64,000 nucleotides of DNA from Brasenia schreberi (lineage: Eukaryota > Streptophyta > Magnoliopsida > Nymphaeales > Cabombaceae): positions 2,416,501-2,480,500 of the forward strand of contig JAYKKT010000037.1 in assembly GCA_036023115.1 (NCBI GenBank), written 5' to 3'. The position numbers were made by a program, and so were the translations under genes. How positions within the stretch are numbered: position 1 is the stretch's first letter; every line of letters begins with the position of its first letter. Positions 33,315-46,197 of the stretch are shown piece after piece. The notes beneath the pieces were generated by a model, which was not told the DNA's origin, ran no database searches, and was given only the letters and a program-made list of their open reading frames with translations.

Positions 33315-35191
33315 ATGAGTTCCTCTGCCTCTCGCAAGGTTTGCGTCCTAACCTTAGCTTTGTCCCTATTCCTCCTCTTTTCTTTTCTTTTCTTTTCTTT
33401 TCTTTTCTTTTCTTTTCTTTTCTTTTTGTGGGTCGTAGAACGACTTAGATTGATGTGTGGCACTGAGGTGCTTTTCTTTGGGGTGCTTCTTTGACAGGTG
33501 ATTTTCCTTCATCCGGCGCCTATGCACCCCCACATTTACAGCAATGGCCATATTTGTTTAGGTAAAAAGTTTAGAGCATTTTGGTATTCTGTGTCTCTGT
33601 CTCACTTGGTTTGTATCGCAGGTGAAATGGCACTTTTGTCGTTGTTTTCATAGATTTAATTGTATTGATGTTAGACACTAGAGTTTGGCGTGTTTATAGA
33701 ATAACTTCATGTCACGTAGGGATAACTTGGTGAGACTTAATCATTTTTAGAATTTTAAAGTTTCTATTCTAGGACGTTGCGATTCATCTCGTAGGTTTTT
33801 TCGGGTTATGGGGCACCACTTCTCCAGTGCATCCTTTCACTTACATAAGGCCAGATTTTTAACTTGGGAAATCTGCAGTTTTGTCGTGGAAAATGTGGCT
33901 TAAGATTTATTGAGTAGGTTGTTAATGTTTGTCGGTGTGAATATACTGGAGAAAACTGTAATAAAGATGATAGTTTCAGTAGGACTTCAAGAAGATTAAA
34001 GTTTTTCTCAGCCATTAGTAGTAACGTACAATTACACATGTTGAGTGCTATGCTGGAAAGTTTAATAGACATTGAAAACCTCTCAATATATTCTGGTTAA
34101 GGCACTTTTGCTGTTTTACTGTAGCTATCTGGACAATGTCGCTGACCAGGCTTATTTATTATGATATGTTGACCGATAACCATGTCATTTTCATAATCTT
34201 TAGAGCTCAATGATCGTCCTCACTTGAGATGACTCATTTTCATGTCGCAATGAATGGTCATTCCTTTTCTTCCCACTCTTTAAAATATGAGTTATTGCAT
34301 AGGTTATATTCGTTGACACGTGTTATCATCCCTTCTTTTTGTCCTTCCAGTCCATATAACCACTCCATCTGCACAACTCACTCTGGATCTCACAATAAAT
34401 GTGTTCTGCTTGTTTAAGAAAAGCACAGGGTTCCCCTGTAGTTCATGATCTTGAAAAGTAACCTTACAATCATGTTGCATCATATCAGATAAGCGAGGAA
34501 TTGGTAACTTGGTAGACCTGACCATATGACATGGTGGTGTTTTGTGGACAATACAGTCCTTTATCAGCTTTGAGTTTCTCTATACTGAGGAGCAAAAGAA
34601 CTTAGAGAAAAAGGAACTCTTTAGTGTATGAATGCATTGCGTGCTAGAAGATGCGTTGCTTTTAGCCCTAGAAGATTGGGGCTCTGCTGTGATTGCCTTT
34701 CTGTGAGGCAGTAAGTGTCAGTAGCTTACAATGTCGTATTAGATTAAAGTTAGACCTGCATGCTGCAGCTTGATGGCAAACTTGGTGAATGTTTGTTCTC
34801 CATGCAAGACACTAACCTTACATGCTTGAATGTTGTGCGTATCACAATTTGGTGAAGTTTATGTGTATATATCATATGTAATAGTAATGAACTAATCTTT
34901 TTGTTTTCAGATATTCTTTACGATTCATGGTCTCCAGCCATGACTGTGAGTTCTGTCTGTCTGAGCATTCTGTCCATGCTGTCAAGCTCCCCTGTAAAGG
35001 TTCTACTCCCCACTAGCCATCAAAATGCAACATATTTTTTATTCTATAGTTAAGCTCGTTTTTTCCATGTCTAAAATCTCTCAGTTTGTACACAGGAACG
35101 GCCTGCGGACGATGATCGCTATGTGAAGAACTGCCGTAATGGTAGATCGCCAAAGGAGACGAGATGGTGGTTCCATGACGACAAGGTGTAA
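33315..35191 (+). CDS. UBE2W-type ubiquitin-conjugating enzyme (plant UBC15-18 group), N-half exons missing
   Basis: Exons: 33315-33338 (M-S-S-S-A-S-R-K), 33498-33561 (VIFLHPAPMHPHIYSNGHIC, with the HPN-like motif and the catalytic Cys), 34911-34999 (DILYDSWSPAMTV, LSILSMLSSS), 35096-35191 (ERPADDDRYVKNCRNGRSPK, ending RWWFHDDKV). Canonical GT/AG borders and no stops; the four exons join in frame to 90 codons. Family members are about 160 residues. The roughly 70 residues from the first helix through the beta sheet (up to APQ before VIFLHP) have no exon in the 159-bp interval 33339-33497. UBE2W enzymes place ubiquitin on protein N-termini. Identity is sure; function as it stands is doubtful. 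Confidence 0.88.
33376..33426 (+). repeat. (TTTTC)n pentanucleotide repeat
   Basis: About ten tandem CTTTT units inside the interval where the missing E2 exons should be. Confidence 0.93.
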
Positions 35192-36269
35192 ATAATGCAG
35201 AAACGAATCTTCTCCAGATTCCAAGCCATAATCGTTCCACCTTTCCTTCAAACTGCACACTGATTGTTCTTCTTCCGCAGCCTAGCTCTCCACTAATGAG
35301 TGTGTTTGAGAGGGCACATATTTCTGGTGTATGTAATGGAGAACAATGTAGTTCAAAGTTCTTGCCCAAGTAAATAATAGTGGTTTCTGTTACTGAATCT
35401 CGTGTCTGTATTCCTGTGTTTGTTAATGTTTCTCAAGTCTTTTCATGCTTTGTTTCCCTGTTTTCTACTGTAGTGTAGATACGAACCGGACCAGGTCTTT
35501 CCGGTGGAACCAATCAGCCGAAAACCGAGCTTCTCTCATCTGCTTGAGTCCGCACTGGTGAAACCAATCAGTTCAAAGTTACCCTGTTTTCCCTGTTTGT
35601 TATTGTTTCTCAAGTTTTCGACCTCGAATCTTTTGGGCTTGATTTAAATCTGGTGCTACAACCAACGCTTGGTTGGTTCAAGTGGTTAGGCACTTGTTCC
35701 CCTTGAGCAGGTTTCGACTTTGAATCGAAATCGACCATAAAATTGAGCCTTTATAAGTGTATTGCTGACTTGGACTCGCCGAGCAGAAGCATGGGTCAGG
35801 TTATGCTATTGATATGGAGAAAGATTGCAAGGTGCTCACGGATATAGACAGGCTTGGCCCGGTCTCAGTTAACCGGGCATGACCTGGTTGGTTAGATATA
35901 TGGCCTTGGCTGAGTTATTCGGTTAGTTGCATTTAGGAAGGATGGAATGTGGTCTCCCGTTTGGGTCTCTCTGCAACCTTAAGATTTAAAGTAATGGCGA
36001 ATCTGCATCTTTAAGCTGAAACTGGGTTTCTTTTTACGACCAGGCATGTCGAAAAAAGTGAGTGGGGTGCTAGCGGCATCACGCCGGGTTCCTGGTATGG
36101 AGGCACCATTGCCTGCTGCTACCCAAGTCTCGTTGTGGACTTACACTTGCTTTTCGACTGACCTAAGACCTCCTAACCCAAGCTACACCCCTTTTGGTGA
36201 CTCTTCTAAGTTAATCTCGGACTCTTTTGACTGTTAATGATGTTTGAGGAGTGAAATCAAGCCAACTTA
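35192..36269. other. 3' UTR of the E2 gene and spacer
   Basis: The first 200 bases are the likely E2 3' UTR. Beyond that no gene is seen. Near 35683-35745 GGTTCAAGTGGTTAGGCAC and GGTTTCGACTTTGAATC look like degraded Pol III A and B boxes, so a decayed SINE is possible. Confidence 0.4.
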
Positions 36270-36283
36270 AAACTCGAACAATT

Positions 36284-36401
36284 GCACTGAGAGCGTTAGC
36301 TCAACGGTGGGGCGCTCTAGCACCTTTGCTGCTGGTGGGAAGTTCGGCTCCTGGAGGGTGCATGTGTATGTTAGGCTTCGGCCTCCTCTGGCAACCAAAA
36401 A
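36284..36401 (+). mobile_element. tRNA-derived SINE
   Basis: A-box-like TAGCTCAACGGTGG near 36297 and B-box-like AGTTCGGCTCC near 36341, an A-rich 3' end, and a 14-bp target duplication AAACTCGAACAATT (36270-36283) / AAACTTGAACAATT (36402-36415). The size, internal Pol III boxes and duplication together support a SINE rather than a tRNA gene. Confidence 0.82.
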
Positions 36402-36589
36402 AAACTTGAACAATTAGACTCATTATACATGTCCATGATAAGTTGATTGACACTGACATAAGCCATGTTCAGTTTAAAGCAACCTTAATCTTGTAAGAGT
36501 GATCAAATGAAAAAAGAAAAAAATTGAAAACTTGCTACCACTCAGCCTTTCGATGATTTGTTGGATATACTGGTGCCTTTTGAGCTTGG

Positions 36590-36735
36590 CAGAGCAGCAC
36601 TCCCTAACGTCAACCATACTGAACTTTGATCACCTAGGCCTAAGCTGAGCATTGCTTTGCGCTAAACTCGAACTCCTAATTGCACATCTAGCAGCCAGAG
36701 GCCCTTTCACTAGGCCAAGTCCCCGGCCTCCCTTC
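36590..36735 (-). mobile_element. Possible second tRNA-like SINE
   Basis: On the minus strand TTGGCCTAGTGAAAGGGCC resembles an A box and AGGAGTTCGAGTTTAGC a B box about 35 bases later. No duplication was found. Low confidence. Confidence 0.35.
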
Positions 36736-37014
36736 CACTTCATCTGAGATTATCTATTATTGCAGAAGGACCTGTGAAAGAAGCCACTGCGAATTCTGTA
36801 ACAGAAGGAAAGGCTGGTTAAATTGATGATGTGTTCCTCCAAAGATACGGATTTAATTTTGCTAGTAGATGGTCACTTTGCAAAGTGATTTGTGAAGACT
36901 CTGATCACTCATTATTGCACTACTCACTTAGGAGACAACTTGGTTTTGTATTATTGCATCGTTCAAGCAAAATTGCGAACCCAACTCATAGCTAACAACT
37001 CATTTTTCTGCAAG

Positions 37015-40000
37015 TAACAACAACAACAAAGCCTTTTCCGAAACTAGATGGGGTCAGCTACGTGGATTCTTTATTTCCACATAGCCTTATCACGTGTCAT
37101 GCTAGCAGTTAACTCAATATAAAATATATCATACTTTATTGTTTCTTTCCAACACTTTTGTAGTCGTCTTCTTTTTTAATATTTTTACAATCTAGTTTTT
37201 GATATCTTCTTACGGGAGCGCCCTTGAGTCGTCTATCTACATGTCCAAACTATGTTAAACGATTTTCTCTCACCTCTATTGGTGCTACTCCCAATTTGTT
37301 TTTATAACCTCATTATATACGTTCTTCCTTATATGACCGCTCATCCATCTCAACATCTTCATTTTTGACATCTGTTGCATATGTTGATGATTAACTACCC
37401 AACACTAGAATCATAAAATATAGCAGACATAATTGTTGCTTTATAATATTTACCTTTTAAGTTTAATGGTATCTTCTTGTCACATAAAATACCTGATGCT
37501 CCTTTCCATTTTAACCAATTGACATTAATTCTATGTGTAACATCTTCATCAATTTTTCTATTACTTTAAAAAATAACCGTAAGTATTTAAAACTTTCCTT
37601 GTGAGGGATGCAATGTATACCAATCTTAATTTCTATGTCCTCTAAAGTATCCAAATGATCAAAATTTACATTCAATATATTTTGTCTTTATTCTACTAAA
37701 TTGAAAGCCTTTACTTTCTAATGTTTTTCTCCATAGTTCTAATTTCCTATTAACTTTTTTCTTATCCACTAACACAATGTCATATGCAAATAATATACAC
37801 CAAGGTACTTGATCTTGAATATATTTTGTTAACTCATCAATGACCAATATAAATAAATATGGACTTAAAGTTGATCTCTGATGCAACCCAATCTTAACTT
37901 CAAAAGAGTTTGTCATTCATTCATGAGTTCTCACGCATGTTTTTGCATTATTGTAATATCTCTTATAAGATTTATGAATGTTAATGGGATACCTCTTTTT
38001 TCCAAGGTTCTCTAAAGAACATCTCTTGGCACTTTAACGTAAGTTTTTTTAGATCAATAAATATCATGTGAAGGTTATTTTTTTAGGTCTAAATATTTCA
38101 TAAGATGTCTCATTATGTGAATCGCTTCAATAGTAGATCTACCGGGCATGAATCTGAATTGGTTCTCTGTTGTACTTGATACTTGTTTTAACCTACGTTC
38201 GATAATTCTTTCGAATAATTTCATAGTATGACTTATTAACTTGATACCTCGATAATTTGAACAATTATAAATGTCTCCCTTGTTCTTATATATGGGTATA
38301 AGTGTACTCTCTCCATTTCTCAAGTATCTTTTAGGTTCTTTATATTTCATTAAATAGTTTTGTGAGCCAAGTGAGGCCTATCTCTCCTAAGATTTTACAT
38401 ACTTCTATAGGAATATTGTCTAGTCCTACAGATTTACTAACCTTTATATATTTAAAAGCCTTTTTTGCTTCATTCTTTTGAATACGTCGATAAAAATTAC
38501 AGTTTATATACTTTTCTGATTTGGCTAACTCTCTTAAGCTAATACTAATATCTGTATTTTTATTAAAAATCTTATAGAAATAATTTTTCATCTATTTTTG
38601 ATATCATCATGTGCTACTAGAATATGTTCATCATCATCTTTGATGTATTTAACAAAAGTAAGATCATTAGTTTTCTTATATTTAGCCTTAGTTATCCTAA
38701 AAATATCTCTTTCACCTTCTTTTGAGTTAAGCCTTTTATATAAATCCTCCTAAATTTGGGGTTTTGCTTCACTAACAACCTTTTTTGCTTATTTCTTTGT
38801 TTTCTTATAAGCCTCTCAAGTTTCAGTAGAATTCTTGACATAATGCAATTTGTAACATGACTTCTTTTCCTTGATTTTATCTTGCACCACTTGACTACAC
38901 CACTAAGTTTTTTTTTGTGCTGGTACGCCTCCCTTAGATTCTTCTAACACATCTTTTGTCACTTTTCTAATATATATAGTCATATTGCTCAACATATGAG
39001 AAGGTGTACTTACATAATTTCAAATATTTCCTTGAAGAACTTTCTGTTTAAATATATCTCCTTCTTACATTTGATGTTCCATCATCTAGTTCGAATAATT
39101 CTATGCACTTTATTATTCTTTGTCCACTTTTTACCTGCAAATCTATTAGTAAAAGTTGATGTTGAGTAGTTAAACTTTCTCCTAAATTACCTTACAATCT
39201 TTAAAATACAATCTACCTTTTTTCCTACAAATAAAATAATTGATTTGTGTTTATCACAAGTCATTCTTTAAGTAATTAAATATTTATCTCGTTTTTTGAA
39301 AATTGTATTGGTTATAAAAAAGATTAAAAGTCATAGCAAAATTTAGAATCTCCATACCCTACTCATTTATATCCCCAAAAGATAGTTTCCATAAATACCT
39401 TGATATCCTCATGCATCTTTACCGACATGTCCATTCAAGTCTCCTAAACAAATCATCTTCCTTTGTAAAATTCTTTGAATTACCTTATCTAACTCATCCT
39501 AAAATGCCTTCTTTATACTATCTTTTAATCCTACTTAAGGTGCATAAGCACAAACTATATTCAAAGCCTCTACTCCTAACATTAATTTCACCATCATAAT
39601 TCAGTCCTTTAAACCTTTATTTATAATAATACCAACTCCATTTCAAGCATTTTCCTTTCTTGAGTACTATAATTTAAAACATATATTCTCAATCTCCATT
39701 CCTTTTTCTCCAACCCACTTTGTCTTTTGTAAATATAAAATATAAATTTCTTTGAATCATAGTATATATCACCTCCATTAACTTGTCGATCAATGTTTCG
39801 ATATTACAAGTACCAATACAAATCTTATTAACTAACTCTAACCTCCTTATCCCATGCATTCATTCATTCGGAAAATGTGGAGACCCTCATTATAACTTGT
39901 TCATTACATTCGGATGAAAATGTAGCGAGATTAACTTCTTTACCCATATCCGTCCATGATTTGAGAACCCTTTTTGTAATTGATTCACTACATTCAGATG

Positions 40001-40221
40001 AAGATATAGAGGCCCTTGCTTACTTTTCACTGCATTCGAGCTCTCCAGTGTGTCACTAAGAACGAATGCCCTAATGTGATGCTCATAATTTGTAGAATCT
40101 ATGGTAGATAAGTCTGATAAAGTTTTACGGTGGTTGTCGGAAGCCTAATACAACCCTCCTCCTTTATCCGGGCTTAGAACCGGCTATGCAAGGATGATCT
40201 CTTACATGGGCGAAGTTAACC
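37015..40221 (-). mobile_element. RTE LINE, full length, decayed
   Basis: 3.2 kb on the minus strand, flanked by CATTTTTCTGCAAG (37001-37014) and CATTTTTCTTGCAAG (40222-40236), a 14-15 bp target duplication. The tail (AACAACAACAAAGCC) is at 37015. The 5' end carries CCCGGATAAAGGAGG in the sense direction, also present in the mini-LINE at 7086. The length equals that usual for RTE elements. One long frame once ran from endonuclease to RT; it now has many stops. Confidence 0.9.
37660..39860 (-). pseudogene. LINE endonuclease and reverse transcriptase (full-length copy)
   Basis: The endonuclease starts near 39815 with CIGTCNIETL, a degraded G-T-W-N-I block, and includes GFGDINE-like and MEILNFAM near 39300-39400. 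This marks an AP-type endonuclease. RT pieces: KNYFYKIFNKN and SVGLDNIPIEVCKILGEIGL (38340-38591), [20 protein letters not shown] (38075-38350). Motif [21 protein letters not shown] and motif C FAYDIVLV (37659-37916) follow, the first Asp of FADD being Tyr. Inactive. Confidence 0.82.
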
Positions 40222-40236
40222 CATTTTTCTTGCAAG

Positions 40237-41397
40237 CCGATCAATAAAATCAGGACATCATACCGTTCACTGAGCCTTGCTCTTAGCCTTCCAAACACTT
40301 ATGCTAACAATTTTGTAATTGAGGAATCAATACAAATTCCAGGGAGTTACTCCCACACAAAGCCAAATTTCAATGGAATGTTTGTTGGCAGTGTGGGAAC
40401 AAGTCATTCGTGGCCTTCCAATCCACAATACTCTCGCCAAAAGATGGAGAAATCTTAACGGGTGGATACCTTCCGGACAAGGATGATCGAAAATAAGTGT
40501 GCTAGTTATTTGGACCATCATTCACATAACAACTTCACTACATGAGATAAAAGATGGAAATCATCTTTCTGCAAGATGCTTGTCTAATGGTGGAGTACAT
40601 GGCTAGTAATTTTTCAACAAATCAGGCATACTAGTTGAGTGACTATAAAAAATCCCCGTTAGCTAGTAGTAATGAGCAAAAAATTGGCAAGCTTTTACCG
40701 GTACGTGGGCACTTCTTTGCCTTCGACAAATAAGCTATTGTCCTTGCATCTTACTAGTAGAAGCTTTGCTTGTTCGTTCACTGCTCAGCCCAGCCTTTCG
40801 GGGTGTCCTGCCTTAAAGGACTACTTTAAGGCTTAAAGGCCCATAAAGCGATCACAAGACAACGCCACATGAGTGTAGCTTGCTGCTACTATAATCCCAC
40901 CTATGGGATACCTGCTTTACTGTAATATGGGTAAGTGGCTTACCCCATTATAGAAAGGTAGCTTCCGTTACTCACTCCCACGGTGCGGGAGGCACCTTTA
41001 AAAGTGATCCAGTTAGCCTAATCCAAGTTCCCCTTGAGGATTGAAATAATAACTGAAGGATTTCAAAGTCTGGATAGTCTTTTATGTTATCCTTTTGCGT
41101 GTTAGCAATTGAGAAAACTACGTATAGATTTCATCAAAAAGAATTTGCTTTTTAGCCTGATAATCTGATCAGGCTGTAGAGTGAGAATTAGAAAATGGTT
41201 CGGATCAAGTCCAAGCCCTCAGAATGTGAAAAGAATTTGAAGAACAATCTATTGGTAAACTGGATTCGGTGAAATCAAATCCAATTCAAATACTCCCCCA
41301 AATCTCCCTAAATGCATACTTGAGATAAGTCGGATTCGGTACTGGAGTTGGCTCAACCGATCTGTTTAAACCAATATAACAACAGCCCCCTAACAAT
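40237..41397. other. Spacer, no recognised gene
   Basis: Nothing codes convincingly. Between about 40780 and 40990 there are paired short motifs (TTAAAGGACTACTTTAAGGC, CCACCTATGGGATACC), which may be a decayed repeat. Confidence 0.4.
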
Positions 41398-41421
41398 GAG
41401 AGAGAGAGAGAGAGAGAGAAT
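41398..41421. repeat. (GA)n microsatellite
   Basis: About twelve GA units. Confidence 0.9.
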
Positions 41422-42835
41422 TCCTTATGAGTTTAAAGTAGGGCATTACAATATGTAAACCCCTTTTATTATGCACACACCCTAATTTTTATAAATACCC
41501 AAAGTACCTCATAAGATTTTCTCACTCTTCTCTAAAGTAAAATTCAGTAATTTTTTCCTCTTCCTCTGACAACCTTTTTTCATTCATTGATAAGTATTAT
41601 ATGATTATTTGTAGCCAACCATCATGTATTAATTACTTACAAACCTAGTTGTAATTAAACAAAACAAGAAAAAAGAAAAAAGAAAAAAAATCGAAGAGAC
41701 GCTCAATGCGCCCATTTTCTCGAATTTTCTTGAATTTGGAAGGTTGTTTTTACTGAGATTATCGTATTTTCATTGCTTTGCTTGAAATCTTTTGATTTTC
41801 TAAGCATTTAAATATGATTTCTAATTTTGGGTGAAACCAAAAAGGTGACCGAAATCGCAAAGAGAAACGGGATATAGGAGCATCTCCTATAGGAAGGAGA
41901 CATGGTTCATACCTCCCCTCCTTAAGGGAGACGTGGTTCAGGTGTGGTTCCTTTAAAGATGGCACGGCTCCTTTGAAGATGGAGATATGCATGTCCCATG
42001 TCTCCTTCAACTAAATAAGTTTTTTTTATATTTGATATCCATATTTTTATTATAGAATGACAAACAATTTGAACGAAAGTACTTACGATAGAAGAGATTA
42101 AGAGAAGACACTTACTAATCAATGTACTTATCATACAATAACTAAGGATTGTCAGTAGTTTCAATATATTATACAATGTATTTGTTAACTGGTTGACAAA
42201 AGATGTAGATAAAGAATTTGTTGATTAGAGAGTGATTGGTTAGAATATTTTCATGTGTTTGTGATTGATAATATATTTAACATTCCTAATAAATTTATTG
42301 ACTATGTAAGATTAGTTGGAAAGAAGCATAACATTGTTACGACTATTAGTCGTTCGAAGAGCAAATGCGTAATAAGTAAGGTATGACATGCATGCGAAAA
42401 GAGTGACAAGTATAGGTAAAATCATGGTATTGAAGTTGAAAGGGCACTAAAAAGGTTGATTGCCCTTCTCATTAACAGAAGAGGGTAGAGTGAATGGATA
42501 TTGAAAGTTGCATGTAGTGAATGAGACACATAACTACTCTTTAGGAATCTCAAAGGACACATGGTCTAACTTGTACCCATGAATTTAGCCTTCAACTTAA
42601 ATATGGTTCTTTGATAGAATTATCAACTATTGATCAATTTTAAAAGAAGCTAGACATGGAGGAGGATACTACATGGAGAGGGTTATATTGTCAATCAAAT
42701 TTATGAATATATCTCAAAGGACACATGGTCTAACTTGTGCCCACAAACTTATCTCAATTATAGTTATGTCCTCCTCGACCTACATTTATAGAATTATCTA
42801 CAATATAAAAATTTGTTAAGATATTGGATGAGCAG
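41422..42835. other. AT-rich flank of the second MULE/PMD locus
   Basis: No gene recognised. GGGAGACGTGGTTCAGGTGTGG near 41929 has a partial echo at 45790 (GGAGACGTGCCCCAGGCGTG), in the same orientation, on the far side of the MULE/PMD pair. Terminal inverted repeats could not be confirmed. Confidence 0.35.
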
Positions 42836-42839
42836 GTAA

Positions 42840-43660
42840 GTCATGAGTATACTACCCTACACAAACCACTAATTTGTAGTCATAAAGGGAGATCATTTAA
42901 CCAATCTATCAGTCGGCACTTGTAGACCTGGGAGTGTACACATGGTTGAGGATGTAATACCTCTCTTGGGATGGGTTGATCCACTTTTGGGAGTTGAGAT
43001 ATTGTCTCTACCATTAAGAAAAATATTCTCCAGTAACTTGACTTCGAACCGATTTATGAGATGACAATATCACGATTTATGGTCATCTTCAAACGTGTTT
43101 GGGTAAATGTTATTGGAGATCAAAATTGTAGATACATAGTCATTAGTGCAATTGTAGGACAAGGAGAGTAGTATGAAGCTCATAAAGAGTGCTTGAAGGA
43201 GGTGCCATGTAAATCACATATATGCATATGTTTTTGTAGATGGTAGTATTGATGTTGCCATTAGACGTATTGCATACATAAGAGATAGGGTCATTCCCTA
43301 GTCAGTATTAGATGATAATGTTAGATATGTGTTCAGTTATTGCTACTCAGTAAAACGTAGCGTTAATACTCTTCTCTATGATAGGATCAACGATATTTCT
43401 GCCATTAGTATTAGACATTCAACAGTTTGTTGTGAGGGATGTGTGATACATGTATTATCATCATATTGCATGATATTTTTTAGCAGTAAGCAAAATATCT
43501 ATATATTTTATTACGTTATAGCGATAATTAGTACATTGAAGTAAATATTAATCCTCTAATTTGTTTATGCTTTTTTGTAGATGTACATGGTTGATGGCTC
43601 TTCGATGCCTCCTATTTTTCTATCATGATAATGTTATTGAGATAAAAGTATTTGGAGTTG
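42840..43660 (+). pseudogene. OTU-like C-terminal region of a MULE/FAR1-type gene
   Basis: Near 43070-43200 one frame reads ISRFMVIFKRVWVNVIGDQN followed by C-R-Y-I-V-I-S-A-I-V-G-Q-G-E and HKECLKEV. G-D-Q-N-C-R-Y fits the OTU cysteine box (D-G-N-C-x-F/Y) with Gly replaced by Gln. Near 43580, after a TTTTGTAG acceptor, comes YMVDGSSMPPIF, matching the Pro-rich end of this module. A parallel MVDG stretch sits in the minus-strand MULE near 29860. Stops occur. No transposase core for this copy is recognisable upstream. Confidence 0.6.
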
Positions 43661-43919
43661 ACTAACTATATTTTAAGAATATATCGACTTTTATATACAA
43701 TTGAGAGGACTAGGAAACGATGTTATACACGATATCGAGGACGATGACTAAGTTTTAACTATTGTCCATTTGTATATGTCATGATTGATAGAGTATGATA
43801 TTTCATTGCAATAATGTATGTAGCAAAAAACCCAAATATCTTTCATTACCGTCGTCATTTATATATACAATATTTTAAATTTACAAAATAACATTCAAAT
43901 ACAATCCAAACAAAAAATA

Positions 43920-45400
43920 TCATTGATCGTCGTCATCATCATCAAGTGTCAACAGATAGATTCGTTCATGGCATTGCTCATACATCTTTATAAGGCCTAA
44001 CAATATAGGATCACCCACCAACGGTCATGGCACAAGCTCTGAATGTATTGATGTTTTTGCAAATATCTCACTTATCGCACTCATATGGTGATATATAAAA
44101 TTAAGCAGAAGAAAATTAGTATGAGAAAAGAAAAAAGAAAAACCTTTAATAGAAATACAATGATTTGTTTACTTGTATGTAAACCGATATATCATGTTTG
44201 CTAGTTAGAGTAAGTTGAGGAGGACATAACTGATTGCTAAAATCTTATAAAATACATTGATGTATCCTTAAAATGTATCACTCCATGTATACCTCGTCAC
44301 ACTCGTATGGTATAGTGTTGGGACTCAAAAATACTCAAGCTCAAAAAAATGTGAGTGTTGAGCTTCTCAAGTCGCATCACGTGTGACTCATACTATATCT
44401 TATATATGTATGGCTTTGTAGGTTTCCTTGTAATGGTGTCTTATCACTACTATTGAGATGCCTTCATGCCGACCAGACTAACGAACTACACAATCTAGCA
44501 CGTAAGGCTCCACAACATCTACACATAAAATGTATCTATGATATCATGATAACTTGTATGCATTATAATTCATATATTTTGCAGAATTATATGGCTGTCA
44601 ATCAATATGTATTGTACAAAATAACACATAGGAATATATAACATTCAAAATACTTAGTCTGTCATCATTAAATCCAATTGCTTATGATATTGAATTAGCC
44701 GATCAACAGAAGATTGCTTGTGACATACACTACTCATCCATTGGCCTATTTGTGGTTCTTCATCCTATCTTCGGATCACATAACAACTTTGAAAGCTGGA
44801 AAGTACTCATAAATCTATACCAATAATTAAAATATATAACTTGTTAATTTCTTAACAAAAAAGTTAAACTAAACATAACATAAGTAATAATAGCAATATT
44901 ATTACCTAAAGTAGGGAAGTATGCCCACTAAGTTGTTGTTCTTCTATTTAGGATGCATTTCGTAATTGTTTATACAAATACGCTAATATAACTGCACTCC
45001 AACATATCTGTACCCTATGTCTACACTTATTTCCAACATAACACTTAAAATTTATTCTCTCCTTCTAACTATCATTTCTAGTGTCAAGACAATAAGTTGA
45101 ACCTCTATTAGAAGACCAAGTATCGCGTACACATCGTGAAGTATGATAGTATCTCTCCTCATGATATATTAAAGTTGTTTGTATTTGGTTGTCAACTCTC
45201 GATAAAAGTAGTTAGTAATGCATGATCTATCACCTCGTATAGTAAGTTCACATTTTCAATCAACTCATTGTGGTATGCAAGTTCAATCCAATTTTTGGGC
45301 CTAACATCCATCCTCTTCATTGGTTAAACTCTACCCACAATATAATATGTATAAGTTGTTATCACTTTTCGAATTATCTATAAATATATATTTATATAAT
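43920..45400 (-). pseudogene. Plant mobile domain (PMD) gene
   Basis: Minus strand near 45340-45120: NLLYEVIDHALLTTFIES, then, after stop or frame changes, PNTNNFNIS and DVYAILGLLIEVQ. This tracks the PMD core, which usually reads like DHALITALVERWRPETHTFH and DVAILLGLPIDG. The next block near 44985 reads WSAVILAYLYKQLRNAS, the second PMD hallmark. A terminal run of Asp codons before a stop near 43925 could be the C-terminus. Stops show it is dead. It converges on the plus-strand OTU gene at 42840-43660. Confidence 0.7.
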
Positions 45401-46197
45401 ATATTAGAATGGAGAGTATTGATATCAGTACGTGTATAAAAAGTATTTACATAAATTTATATTGAAGTTTTAAAGTACGTATTCCTCCCAGATCTTATAT
45501 GCAATATGTCATTTAAAGTTCGAGAGTAATCCTGACATCTCTTATTCTCACTGTCTATAATATCAATCTCAGTATCTAATGTTGGCGTATCTTTCTCATA
45601 ATATGAATGGTCAACTTCCTCTTCTCCTCGTTGTCATTTACATGGGTGTCTTCCATACGATATTGCATTGCACTTCCTAAATAAAGCAATGATATTACGG
45701 TCTCGTATTCGTACCCTATCAGTCATATATGCATAGAATTTTTTTATTTATTAGGTCAATAACGTCGTAGTGAGAGCTCACACTTAGTAGGAGACGTGCC
45801 CCAGGCGTGCCTCAATCAAAGTAGGAGACACACCTGTGGCGCGTCTCTAATCTGCACGAAGTTTTTTCGGCATCTAATAATATAAACAAATATTGAGAAA
45901 TAATTGGAAATTGATATAACATACCTCGATGAATCTTCTTCGAATCGACTCAAGAAATGAGAAAAATGCATCCTCTCCTTTTCTTATCGATTCTTTATAA
46001 ATTCACTGTTTCGATGGATTTCAACCCATTGTTAGTACAAATAACTATAGATCACTTGCTAGTAAAATGGAAAGCAAAGAATGACCGAAAGAACATAAGG
46101 TAATTTTGGAAAATAATTACGGCATTTTGGGAAAACCAGAAAAAAGGTTAAGTAAAAGTGGTGTGCCCGTATCAATCCTGTTAAATAAAATAAAAGT
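45401..46197. other. Upstream of the PMD gene, and of the RsmI gene
   Basis: A minus-strand stretch (~45650-45450) could hold PMD 5' exons (acidic, HSYYEKDTPTLDTEIDI). The right end from about 46080 is likely the promoter side of the RsmI gene. No clear TATA box chosen. Confidence 0.35.

Noticed and set aside
33239..33551. Minus-strand open frames rich in KEKKRKEKKRKEK
   Set aside because: They are translations of the (TTTTC)n repeat and CT-rich leader in the E2 gene.
36284..36401. A tRNA gene, because of A-box and B-box-like sequence
   Set aside because: No cloverleaf or anticodon arm could be folded. The unit has an A-rich 3' end and a 14-bp target duplication, so a SINE fits better.
41420..46180. 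Long terminal inverted repeats bounding MULE/PMD locus 2
   Set aside because: I compared the flanks by eye and found only short similar motifs in the same orientation, not an inverted pair.
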